From contig JAHVJD010000003.1 in the NCBI GenBank assembly GCA_019801415.1, positions 248,001 through 312,000 on the forward strand: a stretch of DNA of 64,000 bases, read 5' to 3'. Made by a program: the position numbers and the translations under genes. Below, one piece after another: positions 1-11,950 of this stretch (position 1 is its first letter; every line of letters begins with the position of its first letter). The notes under the pieces were generated by a model. That model made no database searches and had not been told where the DNA came from. It was given only the letters and a program-made list of their open reading frames with translations. Origin of the DNA: Nocardioides marinus. Its GTDB lineage: Bacteria > Pseudomonadota > Alphaproteobacteria > Rhodobacterales > Rhodobacteraceae.

Positions 1-2559
<2,559 letters not shown>

Positions 2560-2571
2560 CGAATCCGTCCT

Positions 2572-2605
2572 GCGGCGGCGGCGCGGTCTGACACCGCCCG
2601 CCGCC
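2572..2605 (+). terminator. GC-rich hairpin after secA
   Basis: Just downstream of the secA stop lies an inverted repeat of two blocks (GGCGGCG with CGCCGCC, and GCGGT with ACCGC) around the loop CTGAC. It is stable but not followed by a T run, so intrinsic termination is only a possibility. Confidence 0.35.
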
Positions 2606-2785
2606 AATCCCGCCCAACGGCGGTCCGTACCCTCTGGCTCCGCCATTCTTGCTCCCCCTTGTTTCCAAGGGCGCAACAAAAGTGGCGAGATTGACGCATT
2701 TGCCGGAAACCCTCCTGCAATCCGCCACAAACTGGCCGATATTTTCTGACAGGCTTCCTTTACCACCGTGGTACAGGAGGACCCC

Positions 2786-3706
2786 ATGCTGCCTAAAAAG
2801 GTGATCCGGACATCCGCTTTGACGCTGGCATGCGCGCTGAGCATTGGTGCCTACATGCAGTTTTCGGTGCAAGCTCCCGAGGTCGGCCAGCAGGAGCGGG
2901 ACACGACCTTGCCGGTCATCAGCGCAACGGTGGAACTGCCGGGTGAGCCGGGCCCCACTCGCCTCGAAATCGAAAACATTACGCTGACCTCCGCACCGGC
3001 TGAACCGACCGCGGAATCTTGGACGACAGAGGAAGAGCCCGCGGCGCGCTGCGCCATGGTGGCGGATGCGGTTGCAGCTCCCATGGCGATGGTCGAGCTG
3101 ACGGTCTCTGCGCCTTGCCAGGCCGGTGAACGGGTGACGATCCATCACAGCGGGATCAGTTTCTCGGCCCGGTTGGACGAAACCGGCCGTTTCCAGTCGT
3201 CGGTGCCGGCCCTTGCTGAAACGGCTGTGTTCATTGCGGAAGCTGGGTCCGGTCTTGGTGCCGTCGCGGTTGCCCAAGTGGATGATCTGGACCGTGTCGA
3301 CAGGGTTGTCCTTCAGTGGATCGGCAACAGCGGCTTTGAAATCCACGCGCGCGAGTTTGGCGCTGCCTATGGTAGCGCAGGCCACCTGTGGCACGGCGCA
3401 GAGCCCGGGGCCGCATTGGGCCACCTGATGCGGCTGGGTGATGACAGCCTGCTGGCACCGCGCATTGCCGAGATCTACAGCCTGCCTCGGGCGGCTTCGG
3501 ATCGCGCGGGGACCGTGACCATGACGGCGGAGGCGGAGGTTACCGGCATCAATTGCGGGCGCGACATTGCCGCCCAGGCGTTGCAACTGCGGGATGGGCA
3601 GCTCAGCAGCCGCGACCTGGTGATGGCAATGCCCGATTGCTCGGCAGAGGGGAGCTTTCTGGTGTTGAATAATCTGGTGGAAGACCTGAAAATCGCCTCC
3701 AACTGA
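2786..3706 (+). CDS. Hypothetical exported or membrane-anchored protein
   Basis: I do not recognise a family. The product is 306 residues. The N-terminus MLPKKVIRTSALTLACALSIGA has a basic head and a hydrophobic stretch at about residues 9-25, so it is either secreted or anchored by one segment. The remainder is Ala/Val/Glu-rich with four scattered cysteines, including NCGRDIAAQALQLRDG near residue 258, and no enzyme motif I can name. The ATG at 2786 was chosen over an in-frame GTG at 2768 because AGGAGG lies 5 bases upstream of it. It sits 226 bases after secA and 24 bases before the next envelope gene, so the two are probably co-transcribed. Similar proteins in roseobacters are sometimes labelled 'translocase' only because of this neighbourhood. 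Confidence 0.7.
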   Translation: MLPKKVIRTSALTLACALSIGAYMQFSVQAPEVGQQERDTTLPVISATVELPGEPGPTRLEIENITLTSAPAEPTAESWTTEEEPAARCAMVADAVAAPMAMVELTVSAPCQAGERVTIHHSGISFSARLDETGRFQSSVPALAETAVFIAEAGSGLGAVAVAQVDDLDRVDRVVLQWIGNSGFEIHAREFGAAYGSAGHLWHGAEPGAALGHLMRLGDDSLLAPRIAEIYSLPRAASDRAGTVTMTAEAEVTGINCGRDIAAQALQLRDGQLSSRDLVMAMPDCSAEGSFLVLNNLVEDLKIASN

Positions 3707-3730
3707 TTTGCGGTAACTTCAGGTATCCAC

Positions 3731-5284
3731 ATGACCTTTTTCCGTGCGGCCGTTTGCGCCGCACTTTTTCTGGCAGCTCTGGCGCGCGGTGTCGCCGCCG
3801 AGGACGTCACCCTTTCCTCGCCAGATGGCGCGGTTGAAATCACCGGCACGCTGCTTGGCTTTGACGGTGAATTCTACCGGGTCGAGACGCAGTTCGGGGA
3901 ACTGACGGTCGATGGATCCGGCGTGACTTGCGACGGGCCGGGCTGCCCCAGCCTGTCGGGTTTTGTCGCCGAGATCACCCTGGCGGGATCCGCCACCATG
4001 TCGGAGGTGTTGCTGCCTGCGCTGGTTGAGGGGTTTGCATTGCGAAACGGCTATCAGACGCGCCGCGAAACCTTGCCTGACGGGAATTTCAGCCAGGTGC
4101 TGCTGCGCGGCCGGAATCCGGCGGCCCGGTTTACCTTCGTGGTGAGCAACACCGACGCGGGGTTTGACGCGCTGATCGCGGACGAAGCCGACGTGGCAAT
4201 GGCCCTGCGCGAGATCCGCCCGCATGAGCAGCAGGCCGCGCAGGCAGCCGGGCTTGGCGACCTGACCCAACCAGGGCGCAGCCGGATTCTGGCTCTGGAC
4301 GCCTTTGTTCCGGTCGTATCGCCCGGCAATCCGGTTCAGCATATTTCCGTGCCACAGCTGGCCGCTGTGCTCTCTGGCGAGATCACCAACTGGAAGAGCC
4401 TGGGCGGGCCGGATGCGCCGATTTCAGTGCATATGCCGGTCGCTGAATCCGGTTTGGCGCAGGCCGTCGAAGACCGGCTGATGGCACCGGCCGGTGCAGC
4501 GGTCTCGGACCGCGTTCAACGGCATGATCGCAGCAGGACATTGGTTCAGCGCGTTCTGGTCGATCCCTTCGCCATCGGCATTTCCAGTTACGCCGAGAGA
4601 GGCACGTCGCGAATGCTCGCCCTGACCGGCCCTTGCGGGTTTTCGCTGCAGGCCAGTCGCCGCGCGGTAAAGACCGAGGACTACCCGCTGACGGTTCCCA
4701 TGTTCCTGTATCTTCCGGCGCGGCGGCTGCCGAAAGTGGCGCGCGATTTCCTCTCCTACGTGCGGGGGCCTGCCGCGCAAGCGGTGATTCGCCGCGCGGG
4801 TTTCGTGGATCAGGCGCCGGAGCGGATTTCGGTGAGCCAGCAGGGCAGTCGGCTGGCCAATGCGGTGCAAGCGGCTGAGGGCGCGGAAGGGCTGGCTGAA
4901 CTGCAACGGCTGGTCGGCACGTTGCGGGAGATGCGGCGGCTGACCGTCTCCTTCCGGTTCGAGCCTGGCTCCGCGCGTCCCGATGCCCAGTCCCGCAGCA
5001 ATATCGAACATTTGGCCCGTGCGTTGGAAGCGGGAGAATATGACGCCAGGCAGCTGGTCTTTGCCGGATTTTCCGACGGCGTAGGCGGGGCCGAGGAAAA
5101 CCGAAAAATCGCGTTGAAGCGGGCCGAGGCGGTGCGGGATGCCGTTGTGGAAGCGGCAGAGACCGCCGATTTCAGCCGGGTAGAACTGCGTGCCGAAGGG
5201 TTCGGAGAAGCCTTGCCGATGGCCTGTGACGACAGTGACTGGGGTCGCCAGATCAATCGCCGCGTCGAGGTCTGGCTGAAGTGA
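3731..5284 (+). CDS. Phosphate-binding-like periplasmic protein with C-terminal OmpA domain
   Basis: A 517-residue protein with a signal peptide (MTFFRAAVCAALFLAALARG, cleavage likely after AxA near residue 23). Residues about 80-360 resemble PstS-type solute-binding folds: a GSATMSEVLLPAL segment, ITNWKSLGG near residue 218, and a closing YVRGPAAQAVIRRAGF stretch, a form seen in phosphate-binding proteins. Residues about 400-517 are an OmpA/MotB-type peptidoglycan-binding domain ending NRRVEVWL. The architecture suggests a periplasmic sensor or scavenger tethered to the cell wall rather than a free transporter subunit, and no pst permease gene is nearby. Ligand identity is inference. Confidence 0.82.
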   Translation: MTFFRAAVCAALFLAALARGVAAEDVTLSSPDGAVEITGTLLGFDGEFYRVETQFGELTVDGSGVTCDGPGCPSLSGFVAEITLAGSATMSEVLLPALVEGFALRNGYQTRRETLPDGNFSQVLLRGRNPAARFTFVVSNTDAGFDALIADEADVAMALREIRPHEQQAAQAAGLGDLTQPGRSRILALDAFVPVVSPGNPVQHISVPQLAAVLSGEITNWKSLGGPDAPISVHMPVAESGLAQAVEDRLMAPAGAAVSDRVQRHDRSRTLVQRVLVDPFAIGISSYAERGTSRMLALTGPCGFSLQASRRAVKTEDYPLTVPMFLYLPARRLPKVARDFLSYVRGPAAQAVIRRAGFVDQAPERISVSQQGSRLANAVQAAEGAEGLAELQRLVGTLREMRRLTVSFRFEPGSARPDAQSRSNIEHLARALEAGEYDARQLVFAGFSDGVGGAEENRKIALKRAEAVRDAVVEAAETADFSRVELRAEGFGEALPMACDDSDWGRQINRRVEVWLK

Positions 5285-5299
5285 ACCGCCCGTCCGACC

Positions 5300-6085
5300 C
5301 TAAAGATAGCCTTGCGCGCGAAAGCTGAGCTCGGCGGATTTGCCGATGATGAGGTGATCGTGCAGGGTGATGCCCAACGCCGTCAGGGCGGCCCGGATCT
5401 GGTCGGTCATCGCGATGTCGCTGTTCGACGGTGTCGGGTCACCTGAAGGGTGGTTATGGACCAGGATCATCGCGCTGGCATTCAGTTCCAGCGCGCGTTT
5501 GGCAACTTCTCTTGGATAGACGGGTACGTGGTCGACAGTGCCGCGCGCCTGTTCCTCATCGGCGATCAGGACGTTTTTGCGATCCAGAAACAGAATGCGA
5601 AATTGCTCCGTTTCCCGATGCGCCATGGTGGTGTGGCAATAGTCCAGCAGAGCGTCCCAGCTGGAAATGACTTGCCGCTGCATCACCTTGGCCCGGGCCA
5701 TGCGGTGGGCGGCGGCTTCCAGGATCTTGAGATCGGTGATCACAGCCTCGCCAACCCCTTTTACGGCCGCCAGGCGCTGGGGTGACGCTGTCACCACGCG
5801 GTTGAAATCCCCGAAGGTCTCCAGCAGAAGCCGCGCCAGAGGCTTCACATCCCGGCGCGGGATCGAGCGAAACAGCAGCAGTTCGAGCAGTTCGTAGTCC
5901 GGCATCGCAGTGGCGCCACCCTCGCGGAAACGTTCACGCAGACGGGCGCGGTGATCCTTGATGTAGGAGGGCAATCGCCCGCCTGTGAGCGGTTCCGGCG
6001 GCGCTTCGTCACTGCTGGAAAACAGCGGCAGCGAGACATCTTGGAATACCGAATCCTGTTTCATGCGCCATGGTGATGCCGACAT
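5300..6085 (-). CDS. radC: RadC family JAB-domain protein
   Basis: A 261-residue protein of the RadC (UPF0758) family. The N-terminal half has a helix-hairpin-helix region ([16 protein letters not shown]). The C-terminal JAB/MPN metalloprotease-like domain carries the zinc signature [14 protein letters not shown]. Despite its name RadC has no firmly established repair role; these domains are thought to be metal-dependent hydrolases. The start at 6085 gives the longest form; an ATG at 6064 (MKQDSVF) is equally possible since neither has a clear Shine-Dalgarno site. It is convergent with the OmpA-domain gene, 15 bases away. Confidence 0.92.
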   Translation of the reverse strand: MSASPWRMKQDSVFQDVSLPLFSSSDEAPPEPLTGGRLPSYIKDHRARLRERFREGGATAMPDYELLELLLFRSIPRRDVKPLARLLLETFGDFNRVVTASPQRLAAVKGVGEAVITDLKILEAAAHRMARAKVMQRQVISSWDALLDYCHTTMAHRETEQFRILFLDRKNVLIADEEQARGTVDHVPVYPREVAKRALELNASAMILVHNHPSGDPTPSNSDIAMTDQIRAALTALGITLHDHLIIGKSAELSFRAQGYL

Positions 6086-6142
6086 GGTTTACAAAATGTT
6101 AACGCGCGAGAGTGGGGTCGGGTCCGCAACTTTGAGCAGCAA

Positions 6143-6169
6143 TGAAAAAGCGCCCCGAGTGGGGCGCTT
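6143..6169 (-). terminator. Rho-independent terminator of dnaJ
   Basis: On the minus strand a 9-bp perfect stem (AAGCGCCCC paired with GGGGCGCTT, loop ACTC) runs into TTTTTC directly after it, 37 bases past the dnaJ stop codon. Confidence 0.85.
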
Positions 6170-6205
6170 CCAGTCGTCGTTGCTGTCTTGAACCGGCTGG
6201 CGATG

Positions 6206-7363
6206 TCAGCCCTTCATGCCATCCCAGAAGCTCTTCACCGAAGAGAAAAAGCTGCGGGATTCCGGGTTGGTGGCGTCTTCGGAGATGTCCTCGAACTCGC
6301 GCAACAGCTCTTTCTGCCGCGCGGTCAGGTTCACCGGTGTTTCCACCGCCAGCTCGATGAACATGTCCCCGGTGGCGCCGCCACGGAGTGCAGGCATGCC
6401 CTTGCCGCGCAGACGCATCTGGCGACCGGACTGGCTGCCTTCCGGGATCTGAACCCTGCCGCGGCCGCCATCAATGGTCGGCACTTCGATGGAGCCGCCA
6501 AGCGCGGCCTTGGCCATGCTCACCGGGACCCGGCAATACAGGTTGTTGCCATCGCGCTCGAACAAGGCATGCGGAGTGACCTCAACAAAGATATAGAGGT
6601 CGCCCGGAGGACCACCACGCAGCCCGGCTTCGCCTTCGCCAGCAAGCCGGATGCGGGTGCCGGTTTCCACGCCTGCGGGGATGTTGACGGACAGCGAACG
6701 GTCCTTCTCGACCCGGCCGTGGCCATGGCAGACCTTGCACGGGTTCTTGATGATCTGCCCGAGGCCCGAACAGGTCGGACAGGTGCGTTCCACGGTGAAG
6801 AAGCCCTGCTGGGCCCGCACCTTGCCCATGCCGGAACAGGTCGGGCATGTGGTCGGTTCCACACCGCCTTCGGCACCCGTGCCCTCGCAGGCATTACAGG
6901 ATACCGAGGTGGGCACCTTGATGGTCTTGTGGAGACCGCTGAAGGCATCCTCCAGCGAGACCCGCAGGTTGTAGCGCAAGTCCGCCCCGCGCGAGGCTCG
7001 TTGCCGTCCGGCACCGCCGCGCTGGCCCCCCATGAAGTCGCCGAACAGGTCGTCGAAGACATCGGAGAAGGCCGAGGAGAAGTCGCCGCCTCCGAAACCC
7101 TGACCATGGCCACCACGTTGACCGCCGCCCGTCCCGTTTTCAAAGGCCGCATGGCCAAACCGGTCGTATGCAGCTTTCTTCTCGGGGTCCTTCAGGACGT
7201 CATAGGCCTCGTTGGCCTCCTTGAACTGCGCTTCGGCGTCCGGATTGTCCTTGTTCCGGTCGGGATGCAGTTCCTTGGCCTTCTTGCGAAAGCCCTTTTT
7301 GATTTCTTCTGCGGTGGCGCCTTTGGCGACACCCAGAATGTCGTAATAGTCGCGTTTTGACAT
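6206..7363 (-). CDS. dnaJ: Chaperone DnaJ (Hsp40)
   Basis: Co-chaperone that delivers unfolded clients to DnaK and stimulates its ATPase. It has 385 residues with all four expected parts: the J domain (residues 1-70, with HPD near 33-35), a Gly/Phe-rich linker (about 75-130), a zinc-finger region with four CxxCxGxG repeats ([32 protein letters not shown]), and the C-terminal client-binding domain. It lies 78 bases downstream of dnaK on the same strand, the standard dnaK-dnaJ order, and ends at a clear terminator. Confidence 0.98.
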   Translation of the reverse strand: MSKRDYYDILGVAKGATAEEIKKGFRKKAKELHPDRNKDNPDAEAQFKEANEAYDVLKDPEKKAAYDRFGHAAFENGTGGGQRGGHGQGFGGGDFSSAFSDVFDDLFGDFMGGQRGGAGRQRASRGADLRYNLRVSLEDAFSGLHKTIKVPTSVSCNACEGTGAEGGVEPTTCPTCSGMGKVRAQQGFFTVERTCPTCSGLGQIIKNPCKVCHGHGRVEKDRSLSVNIPAGVETGTRIRLAGEGEAGLRGGPPGDLYIFVEVTPHALFERDGNNLYCRVPVSMAKAALGGSIEVPTIDGGRGRVQIPEGSQSGRQMRLRGKGMPALRGGATGDMFIELAVETPVNLTARQKELLREFEDISEDATNPESRSFFSSVKSFWDGMKG

Positions 7364-7392
7364 CGGATATCCCCATCTGCCTCAACGAAAAT

Positions 7393-7419
7393 GGGCCGGC
7401 CCGGTGTCCGGACCGGCCC
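7393..7419 (-). terminator. Hairpin between dnaK and dnaJ
   Basis: An imperfect inverted repeat (GGGCCGG plus CCGG on each side, one mismatch, loop of 3) lies 23 bases past the dnaK stop, followed on the minus strand by only a short ATTTT. It could partly terminate or process the transcript so that dnaK exceeds dnaJ, which is an inference from structure alone. Confidence 0.5.
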
Positions 7420-7441
7420 GCTATGGCCTGCGTGTCAGCCG

Positions 7442-9367
7442 TTAGCGCTTGTCGTTGTCCAGGTCTTCGAATTCCGCGTCAACGATGTCGTCGTCGGCCG
7501 GACCAGTGGAGGCGTCAGCAGCTGCGGGCTCGTCGTCGCCACCCGCTTCCTCGGCCTGAGCCTTGTAGATTGCTTCGCCCAGCTTCATGGCGGCTTCGGT
7601 GACGTTCTGGATGCCGGATTTGATCTTCTCGGCGGTCGATTTCTCGTTTTCCAGATCGTCCTTCAGCGCGGCAACAGCCAGCTCGATCACCTCGATGGTG
7701 GACGGATCGACCTTGTCGCCATGCTCCTCGACCGACTTCTCGGTGGAGTGGATCAGCGATTCGGCCTGGTTCTTGGCTTCGATCAGCTCGCGACGTTCCT
7801 TGTCGGCCTCGGCGTTTTCCTCGGCTTCCTTGACCATCTTTTCGATGTCCTCGTCGGACAGACCGCCCGAGGCCTGGATGGTGATCTTCTGCTCCTTGCC
7901 GGTGCCCTTGTCCTTGGCGGACACCGAAACGATGCCGTTGGCGTCGATGTCAAAGGTCACCTCGATCTGCGGCATGCCGCGCGGCGCCGGCGGGATGTCT
8001 TCCAGGTTGAACTGGCCGAGCATCTTGTTGTCGGCTGCCATTTCGCGCTCACCCTGGAACACGCGGATGGTCACGGCGTTCTGGTTGTCTTCCGCGGTCG
8101 AGAACACCTGGCTCTTCTTGGTCGGAATGGTGGTGTTGCGGTCGATCAGGCGGGTGAAGACACCGCCCAGGGTCTCGATACCCAGCGACAGCGGGGTCAC
8201 GTCGAGCAGCACCACGTCCTTGACGTCGCCCTGCAGAACACCGGCCTGGATGGCGGCACCCATGGCAACCACTTCATCCGGGTTCACACCCTTGTGGGGC
8301 TCCTTGCCGAAGAACTTGGTCACCTCTTCGATGACCTTCGGCATGCGGGTCATACCGCCGACCAGAACCACCTCGTCCACATCGGATGCGGACAGGCCTG
8401 CGTCTTTCAGGGCCGCCTTGCACGGATCCATCGAACGCTTGATCAGGTCGGAAACCAGGCTTTCCAGCTTGGCGCGGGTCAGCTTCATCACCAGGTGCAG
8501 CGGCTGGCCCGAGGACGGATCCATCGAGATGAACGGCTGGTTGATCTCGGTCTGCGAGGTGGAGGACAGTTCGATCTTGGCCTTCTCAGCGGCCTCTTTC
8601 AGGCGCTGCAGGGCCATCTTGTCCTTGGACAGATCGACGCCGTTTTCCTTTTTGAACTCATCCGCCAGGTAGTTGACGATGCGCATGTCGAAGTCTTCGC
8701 CACCCAGGAAGGTGTCGCCGTTGGTCGACTTCACTTCGAACAGGCCGTCGTCGATTTCCAGGATGGTCACGTCGAAGGTACCGCCGCCGAGGTCATAGAC
8801 CGCGATGGTCTGGGTGTCTTCCTTATCGAGACCATAGGCCAGCGCAGCCGCGGTCGGCTCGTTGATGATGCGCAGCACTTCGAGGCCCGCGATCTTGCCG
8901 GCGTCCTTGGTGGCCTGACGCTGGGCGTCGTTGAAGTAGGCAGGCACGGTGATCACCGCCTGGGTGACTTCCTCGCCCAGGTAGGATTCCGCGGTTTCCT
9001 TCATCTTGCCGAGGGTGAAGGCAGAGATTTGCGACGGGGAGTATTTCTCACCACGGGCTTCGACCCAGGCGTCGCCGTTGCCACCATCGACGATGGAATA
9101 GGGCACCATCTTCTTGTCCTTGGCGACGGCCGCATCGTCGAACCGGCGGCCGATCAGGCGCTTGACGCCAAAGATGGTGTTGTTGGGGTTGGTGACGGCC
9201 TGACGCTTGGCGGGCTGGCCGACCAGGCGCTCGTCTTCAGTGAAGGCAACGATCGACGGGGTGGTGCGGGCGCCCTCGGCGTTTTCGATCACGCGGGGCT
9301 GCGAACCGTCCATGATGGCCACGCAGGAGTTGGTGGTACCCAGGTCGATGCCGATAACTTTGCTCAT
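7442..9367 (-). CDS. dnaK: Chaperone DnaK (Hsp70)
   Basis: ATP-dependent Hsp70 chaperone. The 641-residue protein begins [20 protein letters not shown], the phosphate-1 motif of the actin-like ATPase. It contains the phosphate-2 motif [18 protein letters not shown] and the adenosine motif [12 protein letters not shown], then the substrate-binding domain. The acidic tail ending [12 protein letters not shown] matches the EEVD-like tail of alphaproteobacterial DnaK. Heat-shock control is supported by an RpoH-type promoter about 113 bases upstream. It is transcribed divergently from alkB. Confidence 0.99.
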   Translation of the reverse strand: MSKVIGIDLGTTNSCVAIMDGSQPRVIENAEGARTTPSIVAFTEDERLVGQPAKRQAVTNPNNTIFGVKRLIGRRFDDAAVAKDKKMVPYSIVDGGNGDAWVEARGEKYSPSQISAFTLGKMKETAESYLGEEVTQAVITVPAYFNDAQRQATKDAGKIAGLEVLRIINEPTAAALAYGLDKEDTQTIAVYDLGGGTFDVTILEIDDGLFEVKSTNGDTFLGGEDFDMRIVNYLADEFKKENGVDLSKDKMALQRLKEAAEKAKIELSSTSQTEINQPFISMDPSSGQPLHLVMKLTRAKLESLVSDLIKRSMDPCKAALKDAGLSASDVDEVVLVGGMTRMPKVIEEVTKFFGKEPHKGVNPDEVVAMGAAIQAGVLQGDVKDVVLLDVTPLSLGIETLGGVFTRLIDRNTTIPTKKSQVFSTAEDNQNAVTIRVFQGEREMAADNKMLGQFNLEDIPPAPRGMPQIEVTFDIDANGIVSVSAKDKGTGKEQKITIQASGGLSDEDIEKMVKEAEENAEADKERRELIEAKNQAESLIHSTEKSVEEHGDKVDPSTIEVIELAVAALKDDLENEKSTAEKIKSGIQNVTEAAMKLGEAIYKAQAEEAGGDDEPAAADASTGPADDDIVDAEFEDLDNDKR

Positions 9368-9479
9368 TTTTCGATCCCTTATTACTACTCAAGGCGATTA
9401 CCCGAGGCCTGAACCCGTTGCGGCATCCCGGCCCCGATTGAAGTTGCGGTTAGGTCTGCACCTTGCCGCGTCCCGGCGT

Positions 9480-9508
9480 ATATAGGGAGCAGAAAACGCC
9501 CCTGCAAG
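9480..9508 (-). promoter_or_regulatory. RpoH (sigma-32) type promoter of dnaK
   Basis: On the minus strand CTTG (9505-9508) is followed after 18 bases by CCTATAT (9480-9486). This matches the alphaproteobacterial heat-shock consensus CTTG-N17/18-CYTATNT and reads toward dnaK. Confidence 0.8.
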
Positions 9509-9582
9509 CGCAGAGAGACGCGCCAAAGCGTGAATCAATGCGCTTTTTTGCAGGGGGTATGGTTAAGAATGGGTGAAGTGCG

Positions 9583-10185
9583 ATGACGCTGCTGCGCGTG
9601 CGCGGATTTGATATCCACAAGGGATACCTGGGGCTGGACCGGCAGGTCGCCCTGATCGAGGCCTTGCGGCCGGTGTTGAAAGCGGCGCCGCTGTTTTCAC
9701 CGCAGCTGCGCGGCGGCAAACAGATGTCGGTGCGGATGACCTCGGCCGGGCAGTTCGGCTGGTACGCCGATGAAACAGGGTATCGCTACGCCGACGCCCA
9801 TCCTTCGGGGCGGCACTGGCCCGCGATTCCCGAAGAGGTTTTGACGATCTGGCGGGATCTGACCGGCCTGGACCGTGAGCCGGAATGTTGCCTGTTGAAC
9901 TATTACGGCGAGGGCGCGCGGATGGGCCTGCACCAGGACAAGGACGAGGCCGATTTTTCCTATCCGGTTGTGTCCGTTTCCCTTGGCGATGACGGGCTGT
10001 TCCGCATCGGCAACCAGACCCGGGGCGGCAAGACCGAGTCGGTCTGGCTGAATTCCGGCGATGTGGTGGTGATGGGGGGAGAAGCGCGGCTGACCTATCA
10101 TGGCGTCGACCGGATCCGGTTCAAGTCGTCGCGGCTGCTGCCCAAGGGTGGGCGGATCAACCTGACCTTGCGCGTGGTGACCTGA
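9583..10185 (+). CDS. alkB: Alpha-ketoglutarate-dependent dioxygenase AlkB
   Basis: Fe(II)/2-oxoglutarate dioxygenase that repairs 1-methyladenine and 3-methylcytosine in DNA by oxidative demethylation. It has 200 residues, close to E. coli AlkB (216). The iron ligands are visible as HQDKDEAD (His near 117, Asp near 119) and the later His of TYHGVDR (near 173). The 2-oxoglutarate-binding arginine is in the C-terminal INLTLRVV. It is a single gene divergent from dnaK; I see no Ada box. Confidence 0.95.
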   Translation: MTLLRVRGFDIHKGYLGLDRQVALIEALRPVLKAAPLFSPQLRGGKQMSVRMTSAGQFGWYADETGYRYADAHPSGRHWPAIPEEVLTIWRDLTGLDREPECCLLNYYGEGARMGLHQDKDEADFSYPVVSVSLGDDGLFRIGNQTRGGKTESVWLNSGDVVVMGGEARLTYHGVDRIRFKSSRLLPKGGRINLTLRVVT

Positions 10186-10218
10186 GCCACCGGGGCGCAC
10201 AGATCCTGGGCTGATGGC

Positions 10219-11040
10219 CTAGCGCCGCGCGCTCCAGCTGATCGAGACCCGGTGGCGGGTATAGAACTCACCCATCAAGCCGATCACCATCAGCACCAGC
10301 GCGACCCAGCCGGCATATTGCCAGGAACTGAAATGCGGGTTGTAGTTGATGAACACAAAACCGCGCGACTGATCGATACAGTGAAACAGCGGATTCCAGT
10401 CGAACATCGCCAGCATGAAGCTCGGCAAGGTGTTGGCCAGGAACATCTTGCCCGATGCAATCATGTTGGCGCGCTGATAGATCATCGTCAGGATGCTGAC
10501 CATGCTGGGGGCCCAAGGCTTCAGCACAAGAAAGATCAGACCCACGGCGACACCGCAGATCCATGCCAACAGGACCATGCCGAAGGCGGCGATCGGTTGC
10601 TCGATCTCCACCGGCGTAAAGGCCACGTGGTAGACAAAAAGGATCAGCAGAAGGGACAGAACCTGCACGTAGAGCGCGCCAATGGCGGCGGAAAGTATGG
10701 CCACCATCGTATTCATCGGCGCGTGCTGCATCATCGGACTGCTCGGCCCTTCGGCTCCGGCCACGGCGCTCACGGTCTTGGTGTGAACCATGAACAGAAA
10801 AATGCCGGACATCACATACAGCAGGAAATCGCCACGTATGGCCGATCCGCGCAGGCCGAGCACCGCGAACATAACGTAGAACGCGCCCACGAACATCACC
10901 GCCTGCATGATGTTCAAAGCAAGCGCGATCAAGGCGTTATTGTGCTTTGAGCGAACGCTGCGCACCACGGAATGGAAGACCACTTCGCAGAAGCTCAGAA
11001 AGCCTGAGAGCGAGGACTGCTGCGTGCGCTGCTGGAACAT
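10219..11040 (-). CDS. ABC-2 type polysaccharide export permease
   Basis: A 273-residue integral membrane protein with about six hydrophobic segments, beginning after a short cytoplasmic head (near residues 39-62, 75-90, 115-140, 150-172, 185-210 and 240-260). The pattern and the C-terminal FNWNPLFHCIDQSRG-like segment (here FDWNPLFHCIDQSRG) match KpsM/RfbA-type permeases, which export capsule or O-antigen-like glycans with a separate ATPase. No ATP-binding partner lies next to it, so the partner must be elsewhere. Its location beside cysQ, kdsB and sugar-nucleotide genes supports a polysaccharide substrate; the exact glycan is unknown. Confidence 0.85.
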   Translation of the reverse strand: MFQQRTQQSSLSGFLSFCEVVFHSVVRSVRSKHNNALIALALNIMQAVMFVGAFYVMFAVLGLRGSAIRGDFLLYVMSGIFLFMVHTKTVSAVAGAEGPSSPMMQHAPMNTMVAILSAAIGALYVQVLSLLLILFVYHVAFTPVEIEQPIAAFGMVLLAWICGVAVGLIFLVLKPWAPSMVSILTMIYQRANMIASGKMFLANTLPSFMLAMFDWNPLFHCIDQSRGFVFINYNPHFSSWQYAGWVALVLMVIGLMGEFYTRHRVSISWSARR

Positions 11041-11152
11041 CGGGTTTGTATTCTCTGCTCGGACATGAAGCGGCTGCTTGCCGTTCGGTTATCCCCGCAG
11101 CATAAGGGGGCAGAGGAAAATTTTCAATTAAACCCGTGTCAGGGAGAGCTGC

Positions 11153-11950
11153 GTGACTTATGAAGACCTGGTGCCCGTGATCCGCCGTCTGGCCATCGAG
11201 GCTGGTGCAAAGATCATGGAGATCTACAACTCCGACGACTTCGACGTGAAGGTGAAGTCGGACGAAAGCCCGGTGACTGCAGCTGATGAAGCTGCGGATG
11301 CGTTGATTTCCGCAGGTCTGCGGGCGGCCTTCCCGGACGTGATGCTTGTCACCGAGGAACAGGCTGAGTCTCACCAGGAGCGCGGCGATACCTTCCTGAT
11401 CGTTGATCCGCTGGACGGCACCAAGGAGTTCATCCACCGCCGCGGCGACTTCACGGTCAACATTGCTCTGGTCGAGAACGGCGTTCCGACCCGCGGTGTG
11501 GTCTATGCCCCGGCCCGCGAACGCATGTTCTTCACCCTCGCAGATGGCACTGCGGTCGAGGAAACCGGAGCCTTTGATCCGGATACCATCGGCGACACCC
11601 GCCCGATCCGGGTCGCCGACAGCGATAATTCCGCCTTGATGGTTGTGGCCTCGAAATCGCATCGCGATCAGGCAACCGACGACTACATCAACAAGTACAA
11701 CGTGCGGGACATGAAGAGCGCGGGCTCATCGTTGAAATTCTGCCTCGTCGCTACCGGTGAAGCCGATCTCTATCCGCGCGTTGGCCGCACGATGGAGTGG
11801 GACACCGCGGCGGGTCACGCCGTCCTGGCAGGTGCCGGTGGAAAAGTGGTGCGCTTCGACGATCATTCCCCCCTGGTTTACGGTAAAGAGGGCTATGCCA
11901 ACCCGTTTTTCATCGCTTACGCTCCGGCCGTGGAGTTGAAAGAAGCCTGA
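11153..11950 (+). CDS. cysQ: 3'(2'),5'-bisphosphate nucleotidase CysQ
   Basis: Inositol-monophosphatase-fold enzyme that hydrolyses PAP (and PAPS) to AMP (APS) and phosphate, clearing the inhibitory by-product of sulfotransferases and PAPS reductase. It is 265 residues. The metal-binding motif DPLDGTKEF (near residue 83) and the second motif WDTAAGHAVLAGAGG (near 219) are intact, with the upstream Glu of TEEQAES. The GTG start at 11153 follows GGGAGAGCTGC. The stop overlaps the kdsB start by one base (TGATG), so the pair is translationally coupled. A sulfotransferase gene about 7 kb downstream gives a plausible local source of PAP. Confidence 0.93.
   Translation: MTYEDLVPVIRRLAIEAGAKIMEIYNSDDFDVKVKSDESPVTAADEAADALISAGLRAAFPDVMLVTEEQAESHQERGDTFLIVDPLDGTKEFIHRRGDFTVNIALVENGVPTRGVVYAPARERMFFTLADGTAVEETGAFDPDTIGDTRPIRVADSDNSALMVVASKSHRDQATDDYINKYNVRDMKSAGSSLKFCLVATGEADLYPRVGRTMEWDTAAGHAVLAGAGGKVVRFDDHSPLVYGKEGYANPFFIAYAPAVELKEA

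Noticed and set aside
7391-9412. Very long open frame on the plus strand opposite dnaK
   Set aside because: It is the mirror of dnaK codon bias in GC-rich DNA; it has no ribosome site, no family motif, and dnaK itself is beyond doubt.
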